Positions 5,087 to 11,107 of a DNA stretch of 38,675 nucleotides are shown here, one piece after another. Both the position numbers and the translations under genes were made by a program. The notes under the pieces are model-generated. The model had not been told where the DNA came from. It saw only the letters and a program-made list of their open reading frames with translations, and ran no database searches. Each line of letters opens with the position of its first letter. The first letter of the stretch is position 1. This DNA is from a virus: the IMG/VR virus record IMGVR_UViG_3300025646_000125, positions 1 through 38,675 of that record; one strand, written 5' to 3'.

Positions 5087-5215
5087 TCAAGCCCTTTCTA
5101 TATCACACTCCCACCGCCAAAACCTTTGGAGGTCATCATAGAAGACATCTATTTCACCGGCTACCCACCCTTCCGAGGCAAGCATCCATCGTATATACTC
5201 TTCTACTGGCTTCAT
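5087..5215 (-). CDS. Small hypothetical protein, 42 aa
   Basis: A 42-residue frame beginning MKPVEEYIRWMLASEGWVAG and ending RFWRWECDIERA, with AGAAGG 9 nt before the ATG as a ribosome binding site. It is acidic, amphipathic and tryptophan-rich (four Trp). It follows the 20-codon frame at 5234-5296 by 18 nt. The presence of a purine-rich ribosome site and lack of long competing frames support it as real. Function unknown. Confidence 0.6.
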   Translation of the reverse strand: MKPVEEYIRWMLASEGWVAGEIDVFYDDLQRFWRWECDIERA

Positions 5216-5233
5216 AGTAGTTATGCCTTCTGC

Positions 5234-5296
5234 CTAGGGGTTATTTATCTGGTCGTTTATTTGTGTGTTTTCTCTGGTCGTTGCAAGGTTAGTCAT
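5234..5296 (-). CDS. Micro-ORF, 20 aa, translationally coupled
   Basis: MTNLATTRENTQINDQINNP followed by TAG. Its ATG overlaps the stop of the 5293-5523 gene as ATGA, the coupling used throughout this operon. The first codons include a copy of the recurrent boundary sequence CCTTGCAACGACC (5276-5292). It may be a coupling peptide rather than a functional protein. Confidence 0.4.
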   Translation of the reverse strand: MTNLATTRENTQINDQINNP

Positions 5297-5523
5297 TTGT
5301 CAAACGGCTTTATCTTCTTATTGACGCGTAATCTACTCCAAATCCGATCCCACCAAGAAGGTTTTTTCATAAAGCTACCATACGCCCAATACCCAGTCAT
5401 CTTCCCGCACTTCTTACATACTTCCTCGTACTCGCATACTATACCTGCTATGGTATCTATTACTACTTCTTTTCTTTGTTTGTGGGTGCAGAAGGTCGTT
5501 GCAAGGTTAACGAATAATTTCAT
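5293..5523 (-). CDS. Hypothetical protein with Cys cluster, 76 aa
   Basis: Start at MKLFVNLATTFCTHKQRK (ATG at 5523), which overlaps the upstream stop as ATGA; an earlier ATG at 5544 would overlap that gene more. A zinc-knuckle-like pair is visible in VCKKCGKMTGYWAYG, with a further Cys in VCEYEEVC just before, so a treble-clef or CxxC metal site is plausible. The C-terminus is basic and tryptophan-rich (KKPSWWDRIWSRLRVNKK). It could bind nucleic acid. The N-terminus carries the boundary sequence CCTTGCAACGACC as codons NLATT. Confidence 0.7.
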   Translation of the reverse strand: MKLFVNLATTFCTHKQRKEVVIDTIAGIVCEYEEVCKKCGKMTGYWAYGSFMKKPSWWDRIWSRLRVNKKIKPFDK

Positions 5524-5759
5524 TTCTTCCGTATTTCTTTCCACTCACTAACCATAGTGGCCTCAATCGATTTAATCCTGCTGTCGATGGCTGTCATTTG
5601 CTCTCGGTAGTTCATACGCATCAGATCCTTCACAAATAACAGTTCTTTGATCTGATCGTAGTAACTGTGGACGATTATAGCCCCCTTCTCCTCCTCCGTT
5701 CTTTCGCTAAAGTCTTCAAGTATATCACCATACTTCTCTCTGAATTTCTCGTAGTCCAT
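5520..5759 (-). CDS. Hypothetical helical protein, 79 aa
   Basis: Start at MDYEKFREKYGDILEDFSER (ATG at 5759), immediately after the palindrome-containing leader and AACGTT, the same layout as the methyltransferase start at 6540. The protein is almost entirely helical and charged: an N-terminal acidic helix, a central helix (YYDQIKELLFVKDLMRMNYREQMTAIDSRIKSIEATMVSEWKEI) that could form a coiled coil. No family recognised. Downstream coupling to the 5523 gene is by ATGA. Confidence 0.72.
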   Translation of the reverse strand: MDYEKFREKYGDILEDFSERTEEEKGAIIVHSYYDQIKELLFVKDLMRMNYREQMTAIDSRIKSIEATMVSEWKEIRKK

Positions 5760-5762
5760 AAC

Positions 5763-5777
5763 GTTACAATTTACAAC
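5763..5777. promoter_or_regulatory. 15-bp palindrome, operator-like copy 2
   Basis: GTTACAATTTACAAC overlaps the last codons and stop of the methyltransferase gene and ends 3 nt before the ATG at 5759. The same palindrome plus AACGTTATG arrangement is found at 6540. Confidence 0.6.
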
Positions 5778-6540
5778 AATGTTTAGAAATCCTATCAACG
5801 GCCACCTTGTATATCTCGTCATCTAGTTCCATACCGATAGCTTTGCGACCAGTATTATACGCGGCAATCAGGGTAGTGCCAGATCCCATTGTATTATCCA
5901 ATACTGTATCGCCAGGATCAGTGTACGTCCTGACAAGATACTCGCACAAGGCTACCGGCTTCTGGGTGGGGTGGAGCGCACTCTTTTGTATGTCCTTCTT
6001 AAATGTTAAGATAGAGGTAGGGAAACGCTCAGTACTGTCGTAGTCTTTTATATTCTCTAATTGTTGCGCTCCATAAGAGTAATGCTCTTTATCGTTTATC
6101 CTTTGCGCTGCATCTCTTCTGTTTTTAGCGGAAGCGGATTTCCTCGGATGCCCATCAGTCTTCTGTGGATTGTATACTGGAGACTTTTTATAGAACACCA
6201 GGATGTCTTCGTGCGCCCTCAGTGGCATCCTATTGGCGTTTAAGAACCCGGAAGGATTTGTCTTGTGCCACACCAGGGAGTAGCGAAACATCTTCTCGTT
6301 GCTGAGGATGAGCTTTGCGCTAAAGATTCCCTGGCCGAAGAGGACTATCGCTCCGTTGTCTTTGATGATCCTCTTATACTGCTTCCACAGTTCATCCAGG
6401 TCGATCACGCTATCCCACTTGTTTCTCGTAACCCCATACGGCAGATCTGCCAGTATCATGTCTATAGTTCCATCCTCTATGCTTTCCATTAGAGTTAGGC
6501 AGTTTCCTTTGGCCGTTGCAAGGTTTCCGATTACATTCAT
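5764..6540 (-). CDS. DNA methyltransferase, N4/N6 class (beta order)
   Basis: A 258-residue S-adenosylmethionine-dependent DNA methyltransferase. Start at MNVIGNLATAKGNCLTLMES (ATG at 6540), just downstream of promoter and palindrome. The catalytic motif IV is DLPYGVT (residues 32-38), a D-x-P-Y form used for amino-group methylation of adenine or cytosine. The SAM-binding motif I with flank lies at the C-terminus (TVLDNTMGSGTTLIAA, about 212-227). The order IV then I defines the beta class. No target recognition domain is obvious beyond the central insert (YNPQKTDGHPRKSASAKNRRD). No restriction gene is adjacent, so it is an orphan enzyme, most likely protecting phage DNA. The extreme C-terminus (HCCKL) is encoded through the palindrome at 5763. 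Confidence 0.93.
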   Translation of the reverse strand: MNVIGNLATAKGNCLTLMESIEDGTIDMILADLPYGVTRNKWDSVIDLDELWKQYKRIIKDNGAIVLFGQGIFSAKLILSNEKMFRYSLVWHKTNPSGFLNANRMPLRAHEDILVFYKKSPVYNPQKTDGHPRKSASAKNRRDAAQRINDKEHYSYGAQQLENIKDYDSTERFPTSILTFKKDIQKSALHPTQKPVALCEYLVRTYTDPGDTVLDNTMGSGTTLIAAYNTGRKAIGMELDDEIYKVAVDRISKHCCKL

Positions 6541-6543
6541 AAC

Positions 6544-6558
6544 GTTATAATTTACAAC
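6544..6558. promoter_or_regulatory. 15-bp palindrome, operator-like copy 3
   Basis: GTTATAATTTACAAC lies between the -7 box (6558-6565) and the methyltransferase ATG at 6540, thus over the expected transcription start. A bound regulator here would block the promoter. Confidence 0.65.
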
Positions 6559-6588
6559 AAAGATAAGAAAACTTTCAACCATAAACAA
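6558..6588 (-). promoter_or_regulatory. Promoter for the methyltransferase gene
   Basis: Minus strand: TTG (6588-6586), 20 nt, TATCTTTG (6565-6558): full match to the Bacteroidota pattern with the spacing used at ardA. It overlaps the 3' end of the 6575-6757 gene. The leader is only about 15-20 nt and is filled by the palindrome. Confidence 0.8.
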
Positions 6589-6757
6589 GTTGAAGGAACA
6601 ATAAAGAGATGAAAGATGAGAAGTATGTAAAGGTTAGAAGAAACACCACTGTACCATATTCATCAATTCCAGTCTCTTCAGTGACAGCATCACCCAGCTT
6701 CAGGGAGAAGACAAAGACGGCTATCGTGATCAGGGTTATTACTGCTAGGGTTTGCAT
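6575..6757 (-). CDS. Small membrane protein, 60 aa, two TM segments
   Basis: MQTLAVITLITIAVFVFSLK forms a first hydrophobic segment (about residues 3-19), a short charged loop follows (LGDAVTEETGIDEYG), then a second segment (TVVFLLTFTYFSSFISLLFLQLVYG). Two helices with a short acidic loop fit a hairpin inner-membrane protein. Holin-like function is possible but the endolysin gene is 5 kb away. The boundary sequence CCTTGCAACGACC ends 3 nt before its ATG. Confidence 0.65.
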   Translation of the reverse strand: MQTLAVITLITIAVFVFSLKLGDAVTEETGIDEYGTVVFLLTFTYFSSFISLLFLQLVYG

Positions 6758-6772
6758 GTGGTCGTTGCAAGG

Positions 6773-7090
6773 TTAGTGATTCTTGTTTCTATTAATGCGC
6801 TCGCGAGTCTTTCTTATCTTTTCTCTGTACTCATCTAGCTCATTGGCATCTAGGTTGTATGCGTCATTAAAAGCAGATTGGTGCGCTTTAAATGCTTCAC
6901 TCCGTTCCATCCCAAGTATTTCAAACATCTTACTCGGACTAACTTCTTCCATGTCTACCGCTGGAAGCAATGCCGGAAGAGTGTCCCATGCGCCTCCAGA
7001 TCCATTAGCCGTGAATGTGAACAAGAACCCTTGTCCACCATCTGTAATTAACGCTCCCCAGGTATTGTCTTTTCCTATGTATGCTTTCAT
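6773..7090 (-). CDS. Hypothetical protein, 105 aa
   Basis: Begins MKAYIGKDNTWGALITDGGQ; the glycine-rich first half (GFLFTFTANGSGGAWDTLPAL) looks beta-stranded, the second half is helical and basic (LDANELDEYREKIRKTRERINRNKNH). PSKMFEILGMERSEAFKAHQSAFNDAYN may be an amphipathic helix pair. No known motif. The ATG at 7090 directly follows the boundary sequence ATTGCAACGACC (7091-7107). Function unknown. Confidence 0.7.
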   Translation of the reverse strand: MKAYIGKDNTWGALITDGGQGFLFTFTANGSGGAWDTLPALLPAVDMEEVSPSKMFEILGMERSEAFKAHQSAFNDAYNLDANELDEYREKIRKTRERINRNKNH

Positions 7091-7103
7091 GGTCGTTGCA
7101 ATG

Positions 7104-7166
7104 TTAGCCTTTTTCCATATTCTTCAGGTGTTCCTCCGAGAACTTTTCAAACCAGGAGTCTTTCAT
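7104..7166 (-). CDS. Micro-ORF, 20 aa
   Basis: MKDSWFEKFSEEHLKNMEKG then TAA. Its ATG overlaps the stop of the 7163-7324 gene as ATGA. It would form one charged amphipathic helix. Coupling supports translation; function unknown. Confidence 0.42.
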   Translation of the reverse strand: MKDSWFEKFSEEHLKNMEKG

Positions 7167-7324
7167 TTTAACATGTCTTTTAAAAAGTCAACAAAAAGGC
7201 CGGTCAAAAAAATAGGCCATAGCAATGATGTGAACAGAAACAATACCCCGTCAACATCTCCCTTCGTTCTAAACACCACGGCTACCATGATCCCGATAAT
7301 AAGATAAAGTAAAACGTAAATCAT
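7163..7324 (-). CDS. Small membrane protein, 53 aa, two TM segments
   Basis: Begins MIYVLLYLIIGIMVAVVF (first TM), then the loop RTKGDVDG, then a second hydrophobic stretch (VLFLFTSLLWPIFLTGLFVDFL) and KDMLK. The ATG overlaps the upstream stop at 7321 as ATGA and the TGA overlaps the next ATG, so both ends are set by coupling. A two-helix membrane hairpin downstream of a secreted protein could be holin- or spanin-related; not recognisable as either family. Confidence 0.6.
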   Translation of the reverse strand: MIYVLLYLIIGIMVAVVFRTKGDVDGVLFLFTSLLWPIFLTGLFVDFLKDMLK

Positions 7325-7641
7325 TGCTCGATAAGTTTTTTCAGTTTGTAGAAGTCAGACTCTTCCGGCTTTATCACTTTGTAGCGGATGCGCCTGACAT
7401 ACTCCTCGTACTGTAAGCAATCCCGGCAGATCCGTTCGATACCTTTGTTGTTGCTTGTTTCGTGCAGGTTGACGGTAGTTGGCTTGTATACCCAGTCGTG
7501 ATCGCAGTTAAGGTTTCCTTCATGCCAGATGATCGTCTGGTGTATGGTGTCCCACTGGATGATCATCTCCGGTGGGGGTGGTACCGTTTTCTGCGCTAGA
7601 GAAAAGAACGGTATCAGTATCAGTATTGCTGCGTATTTCAT
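7321..7641 (-). CDS. Secreted protein with Cys motif, 106 aa
   Basis: The N-terminus MKYAAILILIPFFSLAQ is a Sec signal peptide with cleavage expected before or after Q17, typical of Bacteroidota. The mature part starts with a proline run (TVPPPPEM) and contains LNCDHDWVYKP and ERICRDCLQYEEYVRR; the Cys, His and CxxC residues could form a zinc site or disulfides. The end is helical and charged. Exported to the periplasm. It may act on the envelope or bind a host factor; no family recognised. ATGA links it to the genes on both sides. Confidence 0.78.
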   Translation of the reverse strand: MKYAAILILIPFFSLAQKTVPPPPEMIIQWDTIHQTIIWHEGNLNCDHDWVYKPTTVNLHETSNNKGIERICRDCLQYEEYVRRIRYKVIKPEESDFYKLKKLIEQ

Positions 7642-7796
7642 GCCGGTATCACTATTGCACCAGGGTACTTACTTGCAACGATCTCAGCATCCTGGTAGTT
7701 ATTGAATTTTTTGGCTATTGCTTTTACTGGGGTCCAATGAAGGATCAGCAGGTCATCTATGTAATACATGCCCGGTTCCTTCATTACCAGCCACAT
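7638..7796 (-). CDS. Hypothetical protein, 52 aa
   Basis: MWLVMKEPGMYYIDDLLILH at the start, then a helix (WTPVKAIAKKFNNYQDAEIVASKYPG) and the end AIVIPA. Reads as a compact beta-alpha-beta domain. TGATG overlap with the upstream gene and ATGA with the downstream gene fix both ends. Function unknown. Confidence 0.65.
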   Translation of the reverse strand: MWLVMKEPGMYYIDDLLILHWTPVKAIAKKFNNYQDAEIVASKYPGAIVIPA

Positions 7797-7987
7797 CACT
7801 TTACCTTTTCAAAGTCAGAGGATGCCACATAGTACTTCTCTGTATCCTTCTGCGCCATGTAAATGAATTGCTTTGCACCACCAATGACTTCCGTTTCTTT
7901 TACTGAGATCATAGTCACAACATCGCCAATGTTGAAATCGTGCATAGAGTCATTTTTGATTATCCTTACTTTGTCTCCAACTCGCAT
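7796..7987 (-). CDS. SH3/KOW-like small protein, 63 aa
   Basis: MRVGDKVRIIKNDSMHDFNI begins a pattern of short strands with VGDKV and IGDVV turns, as seen in KOW or SH3-like beta barrels that bind nucleic acid or proteins. The rest (VVTMISVKETEVIGGAKQFIYMAQKDTEKYYVASSDFEKVK) continues alternating strands. Similar small barrels are common in phage early regions. It overlaps the upstream gene by 22 bp. Specific role unknown. Confidence 0.72.
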   Translation of the reverse strand: MRVGDKVRIIKNDSMHDFNIGDVVTMISVKETEVIGGAKQFIYMAQKDTEKYYVASSDFEKVK

Positions 7988-8232
7988 AGTATTCCTATTT
8001 TAACTCTAACAATCATTAGGTGGTTTCTCAATGGCTCGTCAGGCTCAAGCCCTAATTTGTAGCGGCCATAGTAAGACATATCCAGCCACTTCTCTGCTAC
8101 TTTAATAGAGGTAGTCCCCAGAAAAGGCTTACTACTCCGTTCGTCTTTGTGCACCAAGTATCTCTTCTTGATAGTTCCTCTTGCCACGAACTGACGATCC
8201 TTTGACATTATCACAAATACTTCACGAACCAT
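7966..8232 (-). CDS. Hypothetical basic protein, 88 aa
   Basis: Start taken at MVREVFVIMSKDRQFVARGT (ATG 8232); a TTG at 8250 would be next to the upstream stop and is possible. The protein is basic and strand-rich (VARGTIKKRYLVHKDERSSKPFLGTTSIKVAEKW), followed by a helix and a C-terminal strand (LMIVRVKIGILCELETK). No known motif recognised. Overlaps the 7987 gene by 22 bp. Confidence 0.68.
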   Translation of the reverse strand: MVREVFVIMSKDRQFVARGTIKKRYLVHKDERSSKPFLGTTSIKVAEKWLDMSYYGRYKLGLEPDEPLRNHLMIVRVKIGILCELETK

Positions 8233-8246
8233 ACCTGAATAAAGTA

Positions 8247-8420
8247 TCAATCTCGTATGTTTTCATCACAGTATTCTCTCATTATATTTAGTATGGTTTG
8301 TTTTGCCCATCCTACGGACATCAGCGCACCAACAAGGGCGTACATTAACTGTTCTCCGTCGGTTTCTTCTGGTAGTTCTACTTTTACTGCCACTCCGTAG
8401 TTTTTGATTTTTATAACCAT
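8247..8420 (-). CDS. Hypothetical protein, 57 aa
   Basis: MVIKIKNYGVAVKVELPEET begins a strand pair, followed by a helix (GEQLMYALVGALMSVGWAKQTILNIMREYCDENIRD). A beta-hairpin plus helix domain. It overlaps the upstream gene end (8411) by 10 bp. Alternation of strands and the coupled position support translation. Function unknown. Confidence 0.65.
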   Translation of the reverse strand: MVIKIKNYGVAVKVELPEETDGEQLMYALVGALMSVGWAKQTILNIMREYCDENIRD

Positions 8421-8986
8421 CTTACGCTGTAATCTTTTGCTGGGTATTCTTTGTAGAACGCTTCCACTGAATCGTCCTTGTCAAACGCCGCCAGGTATCC
8501 TGCTGCATCTCTGTTGTGTACTACCTTGGCTACGTTGAGTCCGAAAACAGAGTGCTCTTCGGCAAGCCTTCTCATAAAGATACTGAATGTGCGTTCGTGG
8601 GCAATCTTCGAGTTGTGATGATCCCATACGTGCGTCCATCCGTTCGTGAAGAGTCCCTGTATTGCCGCGTCAATTTGCCTGGTGGTGCGGCCCGACGCTT
8701 TGTTAAAATACTGATAGTAGTTATTCTCTCCCCAGTCGTCAATCAACTTCTTAGCCCACTGTTTTACTTTAGAACCATGATAGGCATCGAGCGCATTAGT
8801 AAACGATTCAATGATCCCCTCGTTTGTCGCGCTTCCAAAGTAATATCCAGTATCAGCACCGCTGACGTAATGATACACCTTCCCTTTGTAGATGGCCCAA
8901 GGCTGTCCGGCTGCTTCAAACTTTTTATTGGCGCGTACATCTTTCAGGTAACTTTCTCCAGACTTGTTGAACTTAACGATCTTCAT
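8411..8986 (-). CDS. Hypothetical protein, 191 aa
   Basis: One of the larger left-arm proteins. It begins MKIVKFNKSGESYLKDVRAN and has a strand-rich N-terminal third (GQPWAIYKGKVYHYVSGADTGYYFGS), then helices (SFTNALDAYHGSKVKQWAKKLIDDWG), a Gln/Arg segment (ASGRTTRQIDAAIQGLFTNGWTHVWDHHNSKIAHERTFSIFMRRLAEEHS) and a C-terminal helix-turn (AKDYSVRWL). The WDHH cluster could be a metal site, but no catalytic pattern is certain. It lies between the SLOG gene and a run of small genes. Function unknown. Confidence 0.78.
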   Translation of the reverse strand: MKIVKFNKSGESYLKDVRANKKFEAAGQPWAIYKGKVYHYVSGADTGYYFGSATNEGIIESFTNALDAYHGSKVKQWAKKLIDDWGENNYYQYFNKASGRTTRQIDAAIQGLFTNGWTHVWDHHNSKIAHERTFSIFMRRLAEEHSVFGLNVAKVVHNRDAAGYLAAFDKDDSVEAFYKEYPAKDYSVRWL

Positions 8987-9401
8987 TTAATCCAAGTTTT
9001 TCTACCGCATACCAAAGATCCGCAAACTTATTGGGCTGATCAATCCTCACAACCCTTACGCCCAGGCCAAGCTTCTTAGCGGTATCAATCATATTTTTAG
9101 TTCCTCTACTCTTCCCATCCCAGAACGCCAGTAAGCCGTCCGCATATTCGGCCATGTCTCTGTTCCTGACTGGACCGCCAGCCTTGCCAAAAGCACGGAT
9201 ATACGGAAACGACTTTACCGGCCATCCTTTATATCTGGCAAATTCCTCTCCTAGTTTGTCTACTCCTCTACAGCCTCCGCTTACTATTTCAATGTTCTCT
9301 TTATTGGAGAGATACCATATTGCTGCGCCGAATACTACTCCTCTGTTGGTGTAGTGTCTTGATCCGGCTATTATTAGTTTATACGGTCGTTGCAAGGTCA
9401 T
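8973..9401 (-). CDS. SLOG-fold protein (DUF2493/YspA-like)
   Basis: A 142-residue Rossmann-like protein with the SLOG superfamily pattern: first strand and GSR turn (YKLIIAGSRHYTNRG, residues 7-21), the glycine-rich nucleotide loop VSGGCRGVDKLGEEFA (40-55), RNRDMAEYADGLLAFWDGKSRGTKNMI (79-105), and a C-terminal AKKLGL segment. Such proteins bind nucleotides or nucleotide-derived ligands; phage copies are of unknown role, and some SLOG proteins act in defence signalling as sensors or sponges. It overlaps the upstream 21-aa frame by ATGA. Its first codons contain the boundary sequence CCTTGCAACGACC. Confidence 0.88.
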   Translation of the reverse strand: MTLQRPYKLIIAGSRHYTNRGVVFGAAIWYLSNKENIEIVSGGCRGVDKLGEEFARYKGWPVKSFPYIRAFGKAGGPVRNRDMAEYADGLLAFWDGKSRGTKNMIDTAKKLGLGVRVVRIDQPNKFADLWYAVEKLGLNEDR

Positions 9402-9463
9402 CGAGTTACAAGGATCAGGATAATCACCGCAACAATTAGGACGTATATGTATTGGTCACGCAT
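9398..9463 (-). CDS. Single-TM micropeptide, 21 aa
   Basis: MRDQYIYVLIVAVIILILVT plus Arg: one hydrophobic helix with charged ends. Coupled by overlap at both ends (ATGCGTGA upstream, ATGA downstream), so translation is likely. It may be a membrane-acting peptide. Confidence 0.5.
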   Translation of the reverse strand: MRDQYIYVLIVAVIILILVTR

Positions 9464-9629
9464 GATCTAAACAGATTAAGATTTTATCGTCTTCTTCTTT
9501 AACCTCTCTTACAACATAAGTGCCGGTAATCAAATGGACAGTCACCCCTTTCATCGGGTAGTTAAACTCGTCCTTGTGCGGCATCCATACTTTGACACCG
9601 ATGGGCATTTGGTAATATACTCTAGCCAT
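9456..9629 (-). CDS. Hypothetical beta-rich protein, 57 aa
   Basis: MARVYYQMPIGVKVWMPHKD, then a strand-rich middle (YPMKGVTVHLITGTYVVREVKEEDDKILICLDHA). A small barrel-like domain is likely. ATG lies inside the last codons of the MazG-like gene and the end overlaps the next start. Function unknown. Confidence 0.65.
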   Translation of the reverse strand: MARVYYQMPIGVKVWMPHKDEFNYPMKGVTVHLITGTYVVREVKEEDDKILICLDHA

Positions 9630-10062
9630 ATCGCTCCTGTAGTTTTTTGATGTTTGCGTCTAAAGCTACTTGAGCGTCAATGTTTAGGATACTAGCAAGA
9701 ACCATCCAAGAATGCGTAAGTACGCCAAGCTTCCTTTTCTCTACACAATCCTGAATCACACTAGCGTAATGAATCAAGAACTTGAGATTACTATTGTCGG
9801 TATCAATGAATGGCTTGACTTCTTCTACATATAGTTCTCTACCAAGAACAGAATGCCACACAGCAATATACCACATGCCGTCTGCCCACTCTTCGGCCAG
9901 GTTGTCTTTGAACCGTTGTGGCGTGAAGATCTTCTTCTTCATTGCATCCACGATCTCGCCGTACTCGCCAAGGATACCGGCTTGCAGGTGGAGGATATTC
10001 TTCTCTCGATCTCCTGAATCGAGGAAGGTCTTTGCGGCTAAGTCTTTGTATTTGTTATTCAT
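9622..10062 (-). CDS. MazG-like nucleotide pyrophosphohydrolase
   Basis: A 146-residue all-alpha protein with the MazG metal-binding pattern: LGEYGEIVDAMKKK (E33 and E36 with D39) followed by AEEWADGMWYIAVWH (E57, E58, D61). These acidic residues bind Mg2+ and hydrolyse an NTP or dNTP to NMP and pyrophosphate. Phage MazG-type enzymes are thought to adjust host nucleotide or alarmone pools. Length is that of single-domain phage versions. It starts 8 nt inside the end of the upstream coiled-coil gene, indicating coupling. Confidence 0.85.
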   Translation of the reverse strand: MNNKYKDLAAKTFLDSGDREKNILHLQAGILGEYGEIVDAMKKKIFTPQRFKDNLAEEWADGMWYIAVWHSVLGRELYVEEVKPFIDTDNSNLKFLIHYASVIQDCVEKRKLGVLTHSWMVLASILNIDAQVALDANIKKLQERYG

Positions 10063-10195
10063 CTTTCACGCCAATTTTGGAGTACGACAATCTCCGCTTC
10101 TCGGCTTCTCTTGTCTTGCGGATCTTCTCTTCTGCTTTACGCTTCTTGTCTTCTTCGATCTTCTTTGCTCTTGCTACTTTGTCTTCAGGTGTCAT
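10055..10195 (-). CDS. Charged helical protein, 46 aa
   Basis: MTPEDKVARAKKIEEDKKRK followed by AEEKIRKTREAEKRRLSYSKIGVKDE: one long, highly charged helix or coiled coil. It overlaps the MazG-like gene start by 8 bp. Function unknown; the basic helix could bind RNA or a partner. Confidence 0.62.
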   Translation of the reverse strand: MTPEDKVARAKKIEEDKKRKAEEKIRKTREAEKRRLSYSKIGVKDE

Positions 10196-10245
10196 GGTTG
10201 TTGATTTAGTTAGTGCCGACCGGAAACCCAAGGAGCACCATTGCT

Positions 10246-10398
10246 CTACCTGTTTTGAGCTACAGTGGCGAGTTTTTCTTTTGCAGTTGCTACGGCCTCT
10301 TCACGGGTATTGTGCGCCTTTCCACAGGCGATATACTTATCTCCTTCTTTAATAACGACCTCAACCTGGTCGCCTTTCTCTACGGTGATAACTTTCAT
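10246..10398 (-). CDS. Hypothetical protein, 50 aa
   Basis: MKVITVEKGDQVEVVIKEGD then KYIACGKAHNTREEAVATAKEKLATVAQNR: two strands and a helix, a compact alpha/beta domain reminiscent of small hydrolase-inhibitor or DUF folds, not assigned. ATG overlaps the upstream lipoprotein-like stop (10395-10397). Confidence 0.65.
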   Translation of the reverse strand: MKVITVEKGDQVEVVIKEGDKYIACGKAHNTREEAVATAKEKLATVAQNR

Positions 10399-10736
10399 CT
10401 GATCAGGGTTATAGTGTCCATAGGGTTACTTTTCAAAATGTCGTAGTGCTCTGTATGACAGGCAGGTGCTCTGCGGATGATCACACTTACACTGTCACCG
10501 TCGCAAGAGTAGTATCCGCGCTCAAAGTTTGACTTTAGCCTGGATACAGATAGTAAATCTTTGTCGGAGAACCCACCGACACGGTATACTCCAAAATCTT
10601 GCGAGTGGCATACATATTCGTAGTTGAAAATTGGCCCATCGGCACACCAGAGATCAGAGCAGGAGGCGAGCAACAGGAGAGATACTGCAACTACTAAATC
10701 CTCAATTACTCCTTTACTTTTTCGTGAGACTGTCAT
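10395..10736 (-). CDS. Putative lipoprotein, 113 aa
   Basis: Start taken at MTVSRKSKGVIEDLVVAVSL (ATG 10736), giving a basic N-terminus, a hydrophobic core and a lipobox LLAS-C (cleavage before Cys in LLLLASCSDLWC). Upstream ATGs would place a longer charged region before it. The mature domain has four more cysteines (WCADG, YVCHS, YSCDG, PACHT), suggesting disulfides in the periplasm or on the outer surface. Phage lipoproteins often mediate superinfection exclusion; that role is inference. It overlaps the end of the 10899 gene by 23 bp. Confidence 0.68.
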   Translation of the reverse strand: MTVSRKSKGVIEDLVVAVSLLLLASCSDLWCADGPIFNYEYVCHSQDFGVYRVGGFSDKDLLSVSRLKSNFERGYYSCDGDSVSVIIRRAPACHTEHYDILKSNPMDTITLIR

Positions 10737-10899
10737 AGGTTTTAATGTAATCCTTGCACTCATAGAGTGATCCTTCATAGACTACTCTGGAGGCCGGTCG
10801 TTTAATAATTTTATCGTCACTAAGAAGGGTAGCTCCTGGAGAGTAGTTATCGGGTTTGATAAAGAACTTCCCTGTGTTGTCGTCGTAAATAACTTTCAT
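10714..10899 (-). CDS. Hypothetical protein, 61 aa
   Basis: MKVIYDDNTGKFFIKPDNYS then PGATLLSDDKIIKRPASRVVYEGSLYECKDYIKTYDSLTKK. Strand-rich with a helical end. ATG lies 18 nt after the palindrome at 10917, so this may open an operator-controlled section. Function unknown. Confidence 0.68.
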   Translation of the reverse strand: MKVIYDDNTGKFFIKPDNYSPGATLLSDDKIIKRPASRVVYEGSLYECKDYIKTYDSLTKK

Positions 10900-10916
10900 G
10901 CAATATACGATTTAAT

Positions 10917-10931
10917 GTTGTAAATTACAAC
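10917..10931. promoter_or_regulatory. 15-bp palindrome, operator-like copy 4
   Basis: GTTGTAAATTACAAC, exact match to the best copies. It abuts the stop codon of the 10931-11107 gene and precedes the ATG at 10899. Confidence 0.62.
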
Positions 10932-11107
10932 TACATTCTAAACTTTTTTTCAGATGTTTTCGACAGGATATTGGTGCGCATCTTTGACTTTCGACCTCGG
11001 TGACGACTGGGGTTGTAATCATCCCCTTTGGTGGGAGCCATGAAAATGGCTTTAGCTATCGGCCCAACGACCAGGGCGAATACAAGAATAATTAGCAGGT
11101 AGGTCAT
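10931..11107 (-). CDS. Membrane-anchored basic protein, 58 aa
   Basis: MTYLLIILVFALVVGPIAKA is a hydrophobic N-terminal segment (signal anchor), followed by a basic, polar tail (PTKGDDYNPSRHRGRKSKMRTNILSKTSEKKFRM). One TM with a cationic cytoplasmic domain. It overlaps the end of the 11267 gene by 56 bp, long for this operon, so one of the two ends may be misjudged. Function unknown. Confidence 0.6.
   Translation of the reverse strand: MTYLLIILVFALVVGPIAKAIFMAPTKGDDYNPSRHRGRKSKMRTNILSKTSEKKFRM

Noticed and set aside
8516-9079. Long plus-strand frame opposite the 8411-8986 gene
   Set aside because: It is the antisense of a well-formed gene in a tightly packed minus-strand operon and has no start context.
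10203-10238. Eleven-codon frame MVLLGFPVGTN between the 10246 and 10195 genes
   Set aside because: Too short to support beyond chance, although it lies in the operon direction.
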